Assembly (NCBI RefSeq): GCF_946480305.1
Contig: NZ_CAMLJQ010000030.1
Location: 1-50,975, forward strand
DNA: 50,975 nucleotides
Reading direction: 5' to 3'
Source of the DNA: an uncultured Caldimonas sp.
GTDB taxonomy: Bacteria > Pseudomonadota > Gammaproteobacteria > Burkholderiales > Burkholderiaceae
Under the pieces are notes generated by a model. That model worked only from the letters and a program-made list of their open reading frames with translations, was not told where the DNA came from and did no database searches. Positions 1 through 8,499 of the stretch are shown in pieces. The position numbers were made by a program, and so were the translations under genes. The stretch's first letter is position 1; every line of letters begins with the position of its first letter.

Positions 1-233
1 AGTTCCAGGCCGACCTGCTGGGCATCCCGGTCGTGCGGCCCAAGGTGATCGAGACGACCGCGCTCGGCGCGGCCTACCTGGCCGGTTTGAGCTGCGGCGT
101 CTACAAAAGCCTCGATGAACTGAGCGCGCAGTGGCAGGTGGAGCGGCGCTTCATGCCGACCATGCCGCGGGCCCGCGCCCAGGAATTGATGCAGCGGTGG
201 GAGCACGCCGTGCGGCAGGCGACGCTGGAGTAG
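1..233 (+). CDS. glpK: Glycerol kinase, C-terminal end (partial)
   Basis: Open frame entering from the left edge (first full codon at position 3) and ending at a TAG at 231-233, leaving 76 residues. It carries the glycerol-kinase C-terminal signature: FQADLLG, then PVVRPKV, then [13 protein letters not shown], followed by the usual acidic tail. Glycerol kinase phosphorylates glycerol with ATP to sn-glycerol 3-phosphate in the cytoplasm. About 85% of the protein lies outside the window, so the N-terminal ATPase motifs cannot be checked. No glpF or glpD partner is seen downstream. The next gene is an unrelated desaturase 114 nt away. Confidence 0.88.
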   Translation, partial: FQADLLGIPVVRPKVIETTALGAAYLAGLSCGVYKSLDELSAQWQVERRFMPTMPRARAQELMQRWEHAVRQATLE

Positions 234-347
234 CGCGCGCCGCAGCAAGATCACCGCGCGCCTGCGTCGGACACCCGGCGCGTGCCATCGCATCGTCACA
301 CTCGGGAGCGATAACGCCGACCTTCACGACAACACAGGAGGACCGGC

Positions 348-1403
348 GTGCCCGACCACGACTGCCCGGCCGCGAAAGCGGCACAACACCCGGGCGTACC
401 GCCCGGCACCGACGCAAAGATTCCACCGCCAGAACGCCGCAGCGGCCGCCCCGGCCTGCAACTGGATCGGGAGAGCCTCGTCGCACTGACCCGGCCAGCG
501 CCTTTCGCGCTGATGGCTTGCACCTTGTGGGAATGGGGTGTGATCGCGCTGTGCATCGTGATCGCCGAGCAACTCGCGGCGTGGTGGGCGACTGCCATCG
601 CGATCGGCGTGATCGCCACGCGCCAGCACGCGCTGCTGATGCTGATGCACGAGTTCTCTCACCATCAGCTCAGCCGTACACGACGCCTTCTCAACGACAG
701 CCTGGGCGACCTCTTCACTGCGCTGCCGTTCGGCATCACGGTGTCCGGTTTCCGACGCAACCACCTGGCGCATCACCGTGCCCCCTGCACCGTGCAGGAC
801 CCGAACTGGACGCACTCGCTGCAGCAACCGCGCTTCCAGTTTCCGATCTCGCGGCGCCGGATGGTTTGGACACTGGCGCTTCACTGCCTCGGCTTCTACA
901 CGCTGCAGGATCTGAAGCGCTACCTCTTCGACGGCAAGATGGCCGTCGAGACGCCCAGGGCCACGCAGGTCCGGCAGTGGCTGTTCTACGCCGGCGTGCT
1001 CGGCATCGCATTCGCGTTCGACGTGTGGCTGCTGATAGCCGTGTACTGGATCGTGCCGATGCTCACCGTGCTGATGGCGCTGCTGTACCTGCGCGACGTG
1101 GGAGAGCATTTCGCCATGCCGCGCGCCGGGCATGAAGCCGCCCGCAACATGGTGTGCGGCCCGCTCGAGTCCTGGTTGATCGCACCCCACGCGGTGGGCT
1201 ATCACGCCGATCACCACCTGTATCCGGCCGTTCCGTTCTGCCGCCTCAAGCGGCTGCACGCCGAACTCCGCCGCCTGCCGACCTACCGGCACGAGGCCGT
1301 CATCACGCGGGGGTACTTCACCGGGCTGTTGCGGGAAGCGGCGGCTTGCTTGCCGCCCGGTTCCACGTCCGCGCCGCGGCGGCACTGCCTCGAAGAGCAC
1401 TGA
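348..1403 (+). CDS. Fatty acid desaturase family membrane protein
   Basis: 351 residues. Three histidine clusters typical of membrane di-iron desaturases and hydroxylases are present: HEFSHH at residues 101-106, HLAHH at 139-143 and HADHH at 286-290. Hydrophobic segments lie near residues 52-95 and 212-248. The family uses O2 and a di-iron centre to desaturate or hydroxylate acyl chains or lipids in the membrane; the substrate here cannot be told. The start is the GTG at 348, chosen because GGAGG lies 6 nt upstream. The protein probably ends in the cytoplasm with a basic, proline-rich tail. It seems to be transcribed alone. Confidence 0.82.
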   Translation: MPDHDCPAAKAAQHPGVPPGTDAKIPPPERRSGRPGLQLDRESLVALTRPAPFALMACTLWEWGVIALCIVIAEQLAAWWATAIAIGVIATRQHALLMLMHEFSHHQLSRTRRLLNDSLGDLFTALPFGITVSGFRRNHLAHHRAPCTVQDPNWTHSLQQPRFQFPISRRRMVWTLALHCLGFYTLQDLKRYLFDGKMAVETPRATQVRQWLFYAGVLGIAFAFDVWLLIAVYWIVPMLTVLMALLYLRDVGEHFAMPRAGHEAARNMVCGPLESWLIAPHAVGYHADHHLYPAVPFCRLKRLHAELRRLPTYRHEAVITRGYFTGLLREAAACLPPGSTSAPRRHCLEEH

Positions 1404-1454
1404 TCGGCGCCAGGGTCCGTGTGCTAAATTGGCCCGCCGCCGGAGGGGCGGTGG

Positions 1455-1487
1455 GCGCGCGACAGCTCACATGGAGCTGTCGCGCGC
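1455..1487. repeat. Perfect 14-bp inverted repeat ahead of the AAA+ gene
   Basis: Left arm 1455-1468 and right arm 1474-1487 are exact reverse complements around a 5-nt centre, rich in GCGCGC with a central GACAGCTC. The hairpin ends 27 nt before the ATG of the AAA+ ATPase gene and is not followed by a T-run, so it does not look like a standard intrinsic terminator of the desaturase gene. It may be a transcript-end structure, an operator or a 5'-leader hairpin. Confidence 0.7.
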
Positions 1488-1514
1488 GAATACACACAGC
1501 CGACTCGCCACCCC

Positions 1515-2993
1515 ATGAAAGACGAGCACGATCTCGAACTGCTGATCGCTTCGCGCTTCCCGATCATCGCGATCGAAACCCACGAGGAACAACGTGCAGT
1601 GAACCTGCTGGCGCGCTGCGCGTCGCGCAGGCAGCTGCCGGTGTTCACCTGGTCCGTCACCACCGGCTGGAAGCCGACCCAGACCCAGATCGCGCTGGCC
1701 TCCACCCAGGAGCCCACGCCGGCCCTGCGCCACGTCAGCAACGTGCGCCAGCCCGGCGTCTATGCGCTGCTCGACTTCCACCCCTTCCTGAACGATCCGC
1801 TCCACGTACGGTTGCTGAAAGAGATCGCGGCCGACTACGACCGCGTGCCGCGCACCCTCGTGTTGATGAGCCACCGGGCAGAGATTCCGCCCGAGCTGGA
1901 CAAGCTCACCGTGCGCTTCTCGCTGTCGCTGCCCAACGAGACGGGCATCCAGCGCATCTTCCAGGACGAGGTCCAGTCCTGGCAGACGCGTCATGCGCCC
2001 AAGCGCCTGCAAGGCGAGCAGGAGGCGTTGCAGATGCTGCTGCGCCTGCTGCGTGGCCTGGCCGAGCCGGACGTGCGCCGGCTGATCCGCCATGCGATCG
2101 AGCATGACGGCGTGCTCGACGGCAGCGACCTGCCCCGCCTGGTGAACCAGAAGCACCAGATCCTCAGCCGCGACAGCTCGCTGTCGTTCGAACTCGACAC
2201 CGCCGAGTTCGGGGAAGTCGCCGGCCTCGCCACATTGAAGCGCTGGCTCGACCGGCGCCGCGCCCCCTTCCTCGACGAAGCCGGCGCGAAGGGGCTGGAC
2301 GTGCCCAAGGGCATCATGCTGCTGGGCGTGCAAGGTTGCGGCAAGAGCCTCGCGGCCAAGGCCGTGGCCGGCACCTGGGGCGTGCCGCTGATGCGGCTGG
2401 ACTTCGGCGCGCTCTACAACAAGTGGCTCGGCGAAACCGAACGCAACCTGCGCGAGGCCTTGAAGGCCGCCGACTCGATGGCGCCGTGCGTGCTGTGGAT
2501 CGACGAGATCGAGAAGTGCCTGTCCACCAGCGACCACAGCGACAACGGCGAGTCGCGCCGCGTGCTCGGCACGTTGCTGACGTGGATGGCCGAGCGCAAG
2601 AGCCGCGTGTTCATCGTCGCCACCTCGAACGACATCGAGCGCCTGCCGCCCGAGCTGGTGCGCAAGGGCCGCATGGACGAGATCTTCTTCGTCGACCTGC
2701 CCGACGCAACCGCCCGGCAGGAGATCTTCCGCATCCATCTCGGCAAGCGCGAGCAGGATGCGGCGCGCTTCGACGTCGCACGGCTCGCCGGGCTGACGCA
2801 CGGCTATTCCGGCGCCGAGATCGAGCAGGCCGTGATCTGCGCGCTCTACGAAGCACATGCGCAACGGGTGCCGCTCGCCGGCACGCTGATCGAAGCCGAG
2901 ATCGCACGCACCCGCCCGCTCTCGGTGGTGATGGCGGAAAAGATCGACGCGTTGCGGGCGTGGGCCGACGACCGCACGGTCAAGGCCGACTGA
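1515..2993 (+). CDS. AAA+ ATPase, Ycf46-like
   Basis: 492 residues. The N-terminal half (1-225) resembles the non-catalytic domain of Ycf46-type proteins, and residues 230-480 form a classical AAA module. Walker A is GVQGCGKS at 271-278, Walker B WIDEIE at 328-333, followed by sensor-1 (VATSND), an arginine-finger region (RKGRMDE) and the C-terminal helical lid with GYSGAEIEQAV. Such ATPases remodel protein substrates using ATP. The substrate of this group is generally not known, and CO2-utilisation roles have been proposed for cyanobacterial Ycf46. The ATG at 1515 is the first one after the hairpin leader. The gene stands alone. Confidence 0.85.
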   Translation: MKDEHDLELLIASRFPIIAIETHEEQRAVNLLARCASRRQLPVFTWSVTTGWKPTQTQIALASTQEPTPALRHVSNVRQPGVYALLDFHPFLNDPLHVRLLKEIAADYDRVPRTLVLMSHRAEIPPELDKLTVRFSLSLPNETGIQRIFQDEVQSWQTRHAPKRLQGEQEALQMLLRLLRGLAEPDVRRLIRHAIEHDGVLDGSDLPRLVNQKHQILSRDSSLSFELDTAEFGEVAGLATLKRWLDRRRAPFLDEAGAKGLDVPKGIMLLGVQGCGKSLAAKAVAGTWGVPLMRLDFGALYNKWLGETERNLREALKAADSMAPCVLWIDEIEKCLSTSDHSDNGESRRVLGTLLTWMAERKSRVFIVATSNDIERLPPELVRKGRMDEIFFVDLPDATARQEIFRIHLGKREQDAARFDVARLAGLTHGYSGAEIEQAVICALYEAHAQRVPLAGTLIEAEIARTRPLSVVMAEKIDALRAWADDRTVKAD

Positions 2994-3112
2994 CACGCGG
3001 CGCGTCGACCCCGACGCATGGAAGCTTCTCCCTCATGTCACCCTCCTGCCACCACGTTGTCAGGAGGTACCGCGCACCATGACGGCTCCCTCAATCACTC
3101 AAGGAGCTTTCC

Positions 3113-3496
3113 ATGGCACAGACCCAGCGCAGCGCGATCAACTGGTTTGAAATCCCCACCCGCGACATCGAGCGCGCCCAGAAGTTCTACGAGGCCATCC
3201 TCGAGATGCCGATCCCCCGCAACGACATGGGCGAGTACAAGATGGCCATGTTCCCGGCCGAAGCACCCGGCGTCTGCGGCTGCCTGGCGCAAGGCGAAGG
3301 CTCGATCCCCGGCGTCGAGGGCGGCACGGTCGTCTACCTGAACGCCGAGCCCTCGTTGGACGCCGTCCTCTCGCGCGTCGAGCGCGCAGGAGGCAAGATT
3401 GCGATTCCGCGCACCGAGATCGATGGCGGCCACGGGTTCTTCGCCCACATCATCGACCCGGAAGGCAATCGCGTCGGCCTGCACGCGATGAACTGA
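3113..3496 (+). CDS. VOC (glyoxalase/bleomycin-resistance fold) protein
   Basis: 127 residues, the normal length of a single-unit VOC protein with two beta-alpha-beta-beta-beta modules. It opens with a WFEIPT..D..RA..FY pattern and ends with a FAHIIDPEGNRVGLHA pattern, both common in the family. VOC proteins bind metals and act on varied small molecules, or only bind them, so no substrate is assigned. A strong AAGGAG site lies 7 nt before the ATG. The next gene follows after 22 nt, so co-transcription with the TfoX_C-like protein is likely. Confidence 0.82.
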   Translation: MAQTQRSAINWFEIPTRDIERAQKFYEAILEMPIPRNDMGEYKMAMFPAEAPGVCGCLAQGEGSIPGVEGGTVVYLNAEPSLDAVLSRVERAGGKIAIPRTEIDGGHGFFAHIIDPEGNRVGLHAMN

Positions 3497-3518
3497 GCAC
3501 GCACGGCAGCATCCCGAA

Positions 3519-3794
3519 ATGAACACCACGCCCGCTCTCGCCACGATGCAGAACCTCGGCCGCAGAAGCGCCGAAGTGCTGGCGCGCGTGGGCGTGCACA
3601 CGCCCGAGCAGTTGCGGCAGGCAGATGCGATCGAGCTGTACATCCGCCTGCGCGCGGCGTGGCCCGCGACGAGCCTGAACATGCTGTACGCGCTGATCGG
3701 CGCGCAGGAAGGCAAGCACTGGCGCGACGTGCAGCGCGAGCGCCGCACCGAGCTGCTGCTGAAGCTGGACGAGGTGGGCCATGCGCCGCGCTGA
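3519..3794 (+). CDS. TfoX C-terminal domain-like helix-hairpin-helix protein
   Basis: 91 residues. The pattern NLGRRSAEVLARVGVHTPEQL followed later by SLNMLYALIGA and HWRDV matches the C-terminal domain of TfoX/Sxy proteins, a helix-hairpin-helix-like unit found as stand-alone small proteins in many proteobacteria. The N-terminal TfoX domain is missing, so a competence role should not be assumed. The gene overlaps the following WYL regulator by 14 nt, which suggests translational coupling. The ribosome-binding site is weak. Confidence 0.72.
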   Translation: MNTTPALATMQNLGRRSAEVLARVGVHTPEQLRQADAIELYIRLRAAWPATSLNMLYALIGAQEGKHWRDVQRERRTELLLKLDEVGHAPR

Positions 3795-4488
3795 ACGCCT
3801 GTTCGAGATCGTGCAGCTGGTGCGCAGCCGCCGGCTGAGCACGGCCGCGTGGCTCGCGCAGCGGCTGGAGGTGTCCGAGCGCACGGTCTACCGCGACATC
3901 GTCGACCTGCAGGCGCAGGGCGTGCCGATCGAAGGCGAGGCCGGCGTCGGCTATCGCATGCGCGCCGGCTACGACCTGCCACCGATGATGTTCACGAGCC
4001 AGGAGGCGCAGTCGCTCGCGGCCGCCGTCCGTCTTGCGCAAGGCTGGCTCGACCCGGCCTTGGCTCGCCAGGCCGAAGCGGCACTCGGCAAGATCATGGC
4101 GGTGCTGCCGGCCGCGGCCCGCGTGGCCGCCGAGAGCATCGCGCTGTACGCGCCGCCGGTGGGCGACCCGGCCACGCTCGACAGGCTGGCGCGGTTGCGT
4201 GAATCGATCGAGGCACGCATCAAGCTGCGCATCGACTACGAAGACGTGAAAGGCAGCATCACGCAGCGCGTGGTGCGGCCGCTCGGCTGCTTCTATTGGG
4301 GCAAGGTCTGGACGCTCGGCGCGTGGTGCGAGACCCGGGCCGATTTCCGCAGCTTCCGGGTCGATCGCATGCGTGAGGTGTCGATGCTCGACGAGCGCTT
4401 CCACGACGAGCCCGGCCGCACGCTGGCCGACCTGTTCCGCAAGTCCGAGGCCGAGGCCGAAGAGTACGAGCGCTGCCTGCGCGCCTGA
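3781..4488 (+). CDS. HTH/WYL-domain transcriptional regulator (YafY type)
   Basis: 235 residues. The N-terminus (about 1-60) is a DeoR-like winged helix with a recognition-helix sequence LEVSERTVYRDI. The middle and C-terminal part (about 140-220) is a WYL domain with GCFYWGKVWTLGAWCETR and a SFRVDRM segment. WYL domains sense ligands, often nucleic-acid-like, and control repression or activation. The ATG lies inside the end of the upstream TfoX_C-like gene (14-nt overlap). An intrinsic terminator follows 47 nt after the stop, so the unit 3113-4488 seems to end here. Confidence 0.88.
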   Translation: MRRAERLFEIVQLVRSRRLSTAAWLAQRLEVSERTVYRDIVDLQAQGVPIEGEAGVGYRMRAGYDLPPMMFTSQEAQSLAAAVRLAQGWLDPALARQAEAALGKIMAVLPAAARVAAESIALYAPPVGDPATLDRLARLRESIEARIKLRIDYEDVKGSITQRVVRPLGCFYWGKVWTLGAWCETRADFRSFRVDRMREVSMLDERFHDEPGRTLADLFRKSEAEAEEYERCLRA

Positions 4489-4534
4489 GCCTTCGCCCCT
4501 GCGGCCTGTGTTTCTACGAGTTCTCGTACTTGCC

Positions 4535-4562
4535 GCGTACGCCGTGCGCGGCGTACGCTTTT
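4535..4562 (+). terminator. Intrinsic terminator
   Basis: Perfect 10-bp stem (4535-4544 with 4549-4558) around a TGCG loop, followed directly by four T. It is placed to end transcripts from the WYL regulator. It lies only 14 nt before the next start codon at 4577, so that gene needs a promoter upstream of, or inside, this structure, or depends on read-through. Confidence 0.72.
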
Positions 4563-4576
4563 CGATCCGCCTCACC

Positions 4577-5161
4577 ATGACACGCATCACCTACTTCGTG
4601 GCCGCCTCGCTGGACGGCCACATCGCCGGGCCCGACGGCGAACTCGACTGGCTGCCGCCCGTGGACCCGTCCGGCGGCGAAGACTACGGCTACCGCGCGT
4701 TCTATGCGAGCGTCGACGGCATCGTGATGGGTCGTCGCACCTACGAGGCCTGCCGCACGCTCGGCGACTGGCCGTATGCGGGCAAGCCCTGCTGGGTGAT
4801 GACGCGCCAGCGCGACCTGGGCCCATTGCCTGCGCACACCGAACTCACATCGGCCACGCCGTCACAGTTGCACACGCAGTGGCGCTCACTCGGGCTGCAG
4901 CATGTGTTCCTCGTGGGCGGAAGTGAAATTGCGCGCGCCTTCCTCGATGCCGAGCTGCTGCACGAGCTCGTGCTGAGCACCGTGCCGGTGGCACTCGGCG
5001 GTGGCGTGCCCTTGTTTGCACCTCGTGCCGGAGCAGGCGCCTCGTGGCGCTTGCAGCGTTGCACCGGCTATGCGGGCGGCCTCACGCAGTCGAGCTACCT
5101 GCTGCGCGCTGCTTGGCAAATTCCGGGCACCGGGTCAATGGCGAATCGCCCCACCCCGTGA
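4577..5161 (+). CDS. Dihydrofolate reductase / RibD C-terminal family reductase
   Basis: 194 residues. It starts with ITYFVAASLDGHIAGPDGELDWL, the usual opening of stand-alone RibD_C/DHFR-like proteins, and contains GRRTYE and a VGGSEIARAFL nucleotide-binding stretch. These proteins are NADPH-binding reductases by homology. True folate or pyrimidine substrates are rarely proven for this group. The open frame extends further upstream, but ATG 4577 gives the family N-terminus. The last dozen residues, after LLRAAW, look like an unstructured extension. Confidence 0.8.
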   Translation: MTRITYFVAASLDGHIAGPDGELDWLPPVDPSGGEDYGYRAFYASVDGIVMGRRTYEACRTLGDWPYAGKPCWVMTRQRDLGPLPAHTELTSATPSQLHTQWRSLGLQHVFLVGGSEIARAFLDAELLHELVLSTVPVALGGGVPLFAPRAGAGASWRLQRCTGYAGGLTQSSYLLRAAWQIPGTGSMANRPTP

Positions 5162-5184
5162 ACACAGGGAGGGGTTTTCCCCGG

Positions 5185-5239
5185 CTGTCGCTGGTGTGAC
5201 AGCTCCCTATAGTCCGGCCTTCCAAACACGAACGTTCGT
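5185..5239 (+). promoter_or_regulatory. Predicted promoter with palindromic operator
   Basis: A -35-like CTGTCG (5185-5190) is separated by exactly 17 nt from a -10-like TATAGT (5208-5213). Just downstream of the expected start point is the 12-bp perfect palindrome ACGAACGTTCGT (5228-5239), continued by TCGTTT. ACGTTCGT-type palindromes are common targets of TetR-family repressors. The site precedes the lipoprotein hydrolase gene at 5266. No TetR gene lies in this window. Confidence 0.5.
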
Positions 5240-5265
5240 TCGTTTTTGAGGAAAGGACCCGACTG

Positions 5266-6651
5266 ATGATTCCCGCACGCCCTCGGGCGGCCGCGCTTGC
5301 GACCGCCATTGCCGCTTCCTTGTTCCTCGTCGCCTGTGGCGGCGGCAGTGACGACGATCCGCCTTCCGAGCGCGGCGAGGTGCTCGCCTCCACGCTGGCT
5401 GGCCAGGCGACCATCGCACAGATCGACGCCGGCACGCAGGCCAGTGGCCTGCAGGCGCTGTCCGGGCCGGCGCAGTGCAACGTCGACGTGCGCTATGTGG
5501 TGTACGTGACGCGCGACCCGGCCGGCGAGCCGGCCACGGCTTCCGCCGGCGTGCTGGTGCCCAGCGGCACCAACGCGGCCTGTCAGGGCAATCGCCCGGT
5601 GGTGCTGTACGCACATGGCACCACCACCGCGCACTCCAAGAACATGGCCGACATCCAGACGGACTCCGAGGCCAAGCTGATGATGGCGATGTATGCGGCG
5701 CAGGGCTTCATCGTCGTTGCGCCCAACTACCTGGGCTATGACCGTTCCAGCCTCACCTGGCATCCGTACCTCAACGCCGAGGCGCAGGCCATCGACATGA
5801 TCGACGGGCTGCGCGCCGCCAAGCGTCACCTGAACGAAGCCAGTGCCGTGAAGCCGTCGTCGCAGCTGCTCATCACCGGCTATTCGCAGGGCGGCCACGT
5901 GGCGATGGCCACGCACCGCGAGATCCAGGCGAACTACGCGAGCGAGTTCACGGTCACGGCCTCCGGCCCGATGTCCGGCCCGTACAACCTGCTCGGCTTT
6001 GCAGAGCAGGTGAACCACCCGGCCGGCACCGTGAACGCGGGCGCCACCATCTTCACCCCGATGCTGCTGACCTCGTATCAGCGCTCTTACGGCAACGTCT
6101 ACGGTTCCCCGACAGAGGTCTACCAGGCCCCCTTCGCCGCCACGGCCGAAACGCTGTTCCCCACCGACACGCCCCTCGCGACACTGATCGCCGAAGGCAA
6201 GCTGCCGGCGGATCCGACGTTCCGGTTGCTGTTCGGCACGGGGGGCCTGTTGACCGACTCCTTCCGCACCGACTTCTTCGCCAATGCGAACAACGGCTTC
6301 CGGCTCGGCCTGCAGCGCAACACCCTGCTGGGCTGGACGCCCACCCGCCCGGTGGCGCTGTGCGGCGGCGCACAGGACCCGACGGTGTTCTATGCCATCA
6401 ACACGACGCAAATGCAGGCGGACCTGAACTCGCGCGTGCCGGCCCCGCTCACCGTACCCGCCTTCGATCTCGAGAACCGCGCGACGCTGCCTGCCGGCGC
6501 CACGGGTGACGCCTTGTATGCCGGCTTCCAGGGAAGCAAGACCGCCGCCGGTGCCGAGGCGCAGGCGCAGTACCACGGCACGCTGGTGCCGCCGTTCTGC
6601 AACGCGCTGATCCGCGGCTACTTCCAGCAGATCCTCCAGGCCGGCCTGTAA
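5266..6651 (+). CDS. Secreted lipoprotein alpha/beta-hydrolase (lipase/esterase-like)
   Basis: 461 residues. The N-terminus is a lipoprotein signal with lipobox LVAC (Cys24), followed by a glycine-rich and acidic tether (GGGSDDD). The nucleophile elbow is GYSQGG at 206-211 with Ser208. Likely partners are the Asp in GGAQDPT near 378 and the His in QYHGTLV near 439. Size and layout resemble secretory lipases and esterases that act outside the cytoplasm. The substrate is not known. The gene is preceded by a good promoter with a palindromic operator and followed 27 nt later by an OmpW-like porin, so the two may be co-transcribed. Confidence 0.82.
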   Translation: MIPARPRAAALATAIAASLFLVACGGGSDDDPPSERGEVLASTLAGQATIAQIDAGTQASGLQALSGPAQCNVDVRYVVYVTRDPAGEPATASAGVLVPSGTNAACQGNRPVVLYAHGTTTAHSKNMADIQTDSEAKLMMAMYAAQGFIVVAPNYLGYDRSSLTWHPYLNAEAQAIDMIDGLRAAKRHLNEASAVKPSSQLLITGYSQGGHVAMATHREIQANYASEFTVTASGPMSGPYNLLGFAEQVNHPAGTVNAGATIFTPMLLTSYQRSYGNVYGSPTEVYQAPFAATAETLFPTDTPLATLIAEGKLPADPTFRLLFGTGGLLTDSFRTDFFANANNGFRLGLQRNTLLGWTPTRPVALCGGAQDPTVFYAINTTQMQADLNSRVPAPLTVPAFDLENRATLPAGATGDALYAGFQGSKTAAGAEAQAQYHGTLVPPFCNALIRGYFQQILQAGL

Positions 6652-6678
6652 GCCCCGCTCGACCCTCAGGAGACATCC

Positions 6679-7356
6679 ATGAAGCAAACCCTGTCCGCCC
6701 TGGCGGCGGCAGCAGCCTTGTGCTGCCTCGCCCACACTGCCCACGCCCAGAGCCAGAGCGTCTACATCGGCGGCGGCTACATCCAGATCAACTCCAAGGC
6801 CGACCCGCTGGAAGGCCCGTCGACGCCGCCCGATGCCAGGCTCGATGTCGATGACGCGAAGACGATCATCTTCGGCTACCAGCGCTACTTCACCGACAAC
6901 TGGGGCATCGACATCGCGCTCGGCATCCCGCCCAAGCACAAGGTGTACGGCCGTGGCGACCTCGAAGGCTTCGGGCAGATCTCGTCGTCGAAACAGGTGG
7001 CACCCACCGTGTTCGCGAACTACCGGTTCGGCCAGGCGGGCGACAAGCTGCGGCCCTTCGTGGGCATCGGCATCAACTACACCCGCTTCACCGACACCAA
7101 GAGCACCACGGCCGGCGACTGGGCCAGCGGCGGCGAGACCAAGCTCAAGCTGTCCGACTCCTGGGGTCTGGCCGCACAGGCCGGCGTGAGCTACGCGCTG
7201 ACGGACAAGTGGTCGCTGTGCGCCACCGTGGCCGCCGCCAAGGTGAAGAGCGACCTGAAGGCCACGACCACGACCAACAGCGGCACCGTCGTGCGGCGCA
7301 CGACCATCGACTTCCGCCCGGTGGTGTTCACGATGAGCGTGGGCTACAACTTCTGA
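6679..7356 (+). CDS. OmpW family outer-membrane beta-barrel protein
   Basis: 225 residues. A cleavable signal peptide is clear (residues 1 to about 23, ending AHTAHAQ). The mature part has alternating beta-strand patterns, a GYQRYFTDNWGIDIALGIP stretch, FANYRFG and a PFVGIGINYTRF segment, and ends in an aromatic residue (YNF), as expected for BAM-assembled barrels. OmpW proteins are 8-stranded outer-membrane channels for small hydrophobic compounds. AGGAG lies 7 nt before the ATG. Its position directly behind a secreted hydrolase gene suggests that the channel could serve uptake of hydrolysis products. Confidence 0.85.
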   Translation: MKQTLSALAAAAALCCLAHTAHAQSQSVYIGGGYIQINSKADPLEGPSTPPDARLDVDDAKTIIFGYQRYFTDNWGIDIALGIPPKHKVYGRGDLEGFGQISSSKQVAPTVFANYRFGQAGDKLRPFVGIGINYTRFTDTKSTTAGDWASGGETKLKLSDSWGLAAQAGVSYALTDKWSLCATVAAAKVKSDLKATTTTNSGTVVRRTTIDFRPVVFTMSVGYNF

Positions 7357-7396
7357 GCAACTCCCTCCGAGGCCGGTGTTGCCGGCCTCCTGCCCT

Positions 7397-7435
7397 CGCC
7401 CGGGCAAGGTTCGCCTTGCCCGGGCGCTTTTTTTT
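7397..7435 (+). terminator. Strong intrinsic terminator after the OmpW gene
   Basis: Perfect 13-bp stem (7397-7409 with 7414-7426) with a TTCG tetraloop, followed by C and eight T. A second GC-rich hairpin lies just upstream (7369-7376 with 7382-7389). It separates the plus-strand OmpW unit from convergent galM, whose stop codon is at 7438. Confidence 0.9.
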
Positions 7436-7437
7436 GT

Positions 7438-8499
7438 TCAACGAAAGAGGGTGTCGAACCGGTAGACCGTGCGCTGCGTGTAGATCGCCTGCGGGTCCAG
7501 CCGAGTGGTCGGGAACTGCGGCTGGTTGGGGCTGTCGGGAAAGTGCTGCGTTTCCAGGCACAGCCCGGCGTGGCGCTCGTACCGCTGGCCATTGCGACCG
7601 ACCAGCGAGCCATCGAGAAAGTTGCCACTGTAGAACTGCAACCCGGGCTGCGTTGTGCTGACCCACACGCGCCGGCCGCTCGATGGGTCGTGCAACACGG
7701 CGGCGGGCCGCAAGGCATCCGTACCGTCTTGGTCGAGCACCCAGTTGTGGTCATAGCCGCCCGCGCGCTGCAGTTGCTGGTGGTTTGCCTGCAAGCGTTC
7801 ACCAATGAGGCGAGGTTGCCGAAAGTCCATTGGCGTGCCATCGACCTCCGCCAGCTCACCGGTCGGGATCAACGTGGCGTCGACGGGCAGGTAGCGGCTG
7901 CCCGGGATCTGCAGTTCATGGCCGAGCACGGTGCCTGAGCCCGCCAGGTTGAAGTACGTGTGGTTGGTGAGATTGACCACCGTGGGCCGATCGGACTGCG
8001 CACGGTAGTCGATGCACAGTTCGTTGGTGCGTGTGACGGTATAGACCACCTGCACCTGGAGTGCGCCGGGGTAGCCTTCTTCCATATGTGCGCTTGCGTA
8101 GGCGAGCTCGATCGCCGACCCCTCTGGCACATCCAGCGGCTGGGCAGTCCACAGCCGCTTGTCGAAGCCCCGCGCGCCGCCGTGCAGATGGTTGACCCCG
8201 TTGTTACACCCCAGAAGGTACTGGGTGCCGTCGAGGGTGAAGCGCCCGCCTGCAATGCGGTTGGCATGTCGTCCGATCACAGCGCCGAAGTAGGCGTCAT
8301 GCACCTCGTACCTGCGAGGATCATCGAACCCGAGCACGACCTCGCCCCAACGCCCGTCACGGTCGGTCGTTTCGATGGAAACGACGGTCGCTCCGTAGGT
8401 CATCACGCGGACGCGCAAAGCACCACCGGCATCGAGAAGGCAAGCAGACACTTCGCGACCGTCTTTGAGGGTGCGGTACGGCTCGGCAACGGGGCGCAT
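7438..8499 (-). CDS. galM: Aldose 1-epimerase (mutarotase)
   Basis: 353 residues. Family landmarks are GRHANRI at 76-82, NHLHGG at 103-108, NLTNHTYFNL with the catalytic-type His180, and a CLETQHFPDSPN stretch carrying the catalytic-type Glu near 313. The enzyme interconverts alpha and beta anomers of aldoses such as galactose in the cytoplasm. The frame is open further upstream, but ATG 8499 gives the normal family length. No other galactose gene is adjacent. It is convergent with the OmpW gene and divergent from the GTPase operon. Confidence 0.9.
   Translation of the reverse strand: MRPVAEPYRTLKDGREVSACLLDAGGALRVRVMTYGATVVSIETTDRDGRWGEVVLGFDDPRRYEVHDAYFGAVIGRHANRIAGGRFTLDGTQYLLGCNNGVNHLHGGARGFDKRLWTAQPLDVPEGSAIELAYASAHMEEGYPGALQVQVVYTVTRTNELCIDYRAQSDRPTVVNLTNHTYFNLAGSGTVLGHELQIPGSRYLPVDATLIPTGELAEVDGTPMDFRQPRLIGERLQANHQQLQRAGGYDHNWVLDQDGTDALRPAAVLHDPSSGRRVWVSTTQPGLQFYSGNFLDGSLVGRNGQRYERHAGLCLETQHFPDSPNQPQFPTTRLDPQAIYTQRTVYRFDTLFR

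Noticed and set aside
5095..7407. 770-codon minus-strand open frame opposite the hydrolase and OmpW genes
   Set aside because: Both plus-strand genes have clear signals, domains and ribosome sites; the antisense product has none.
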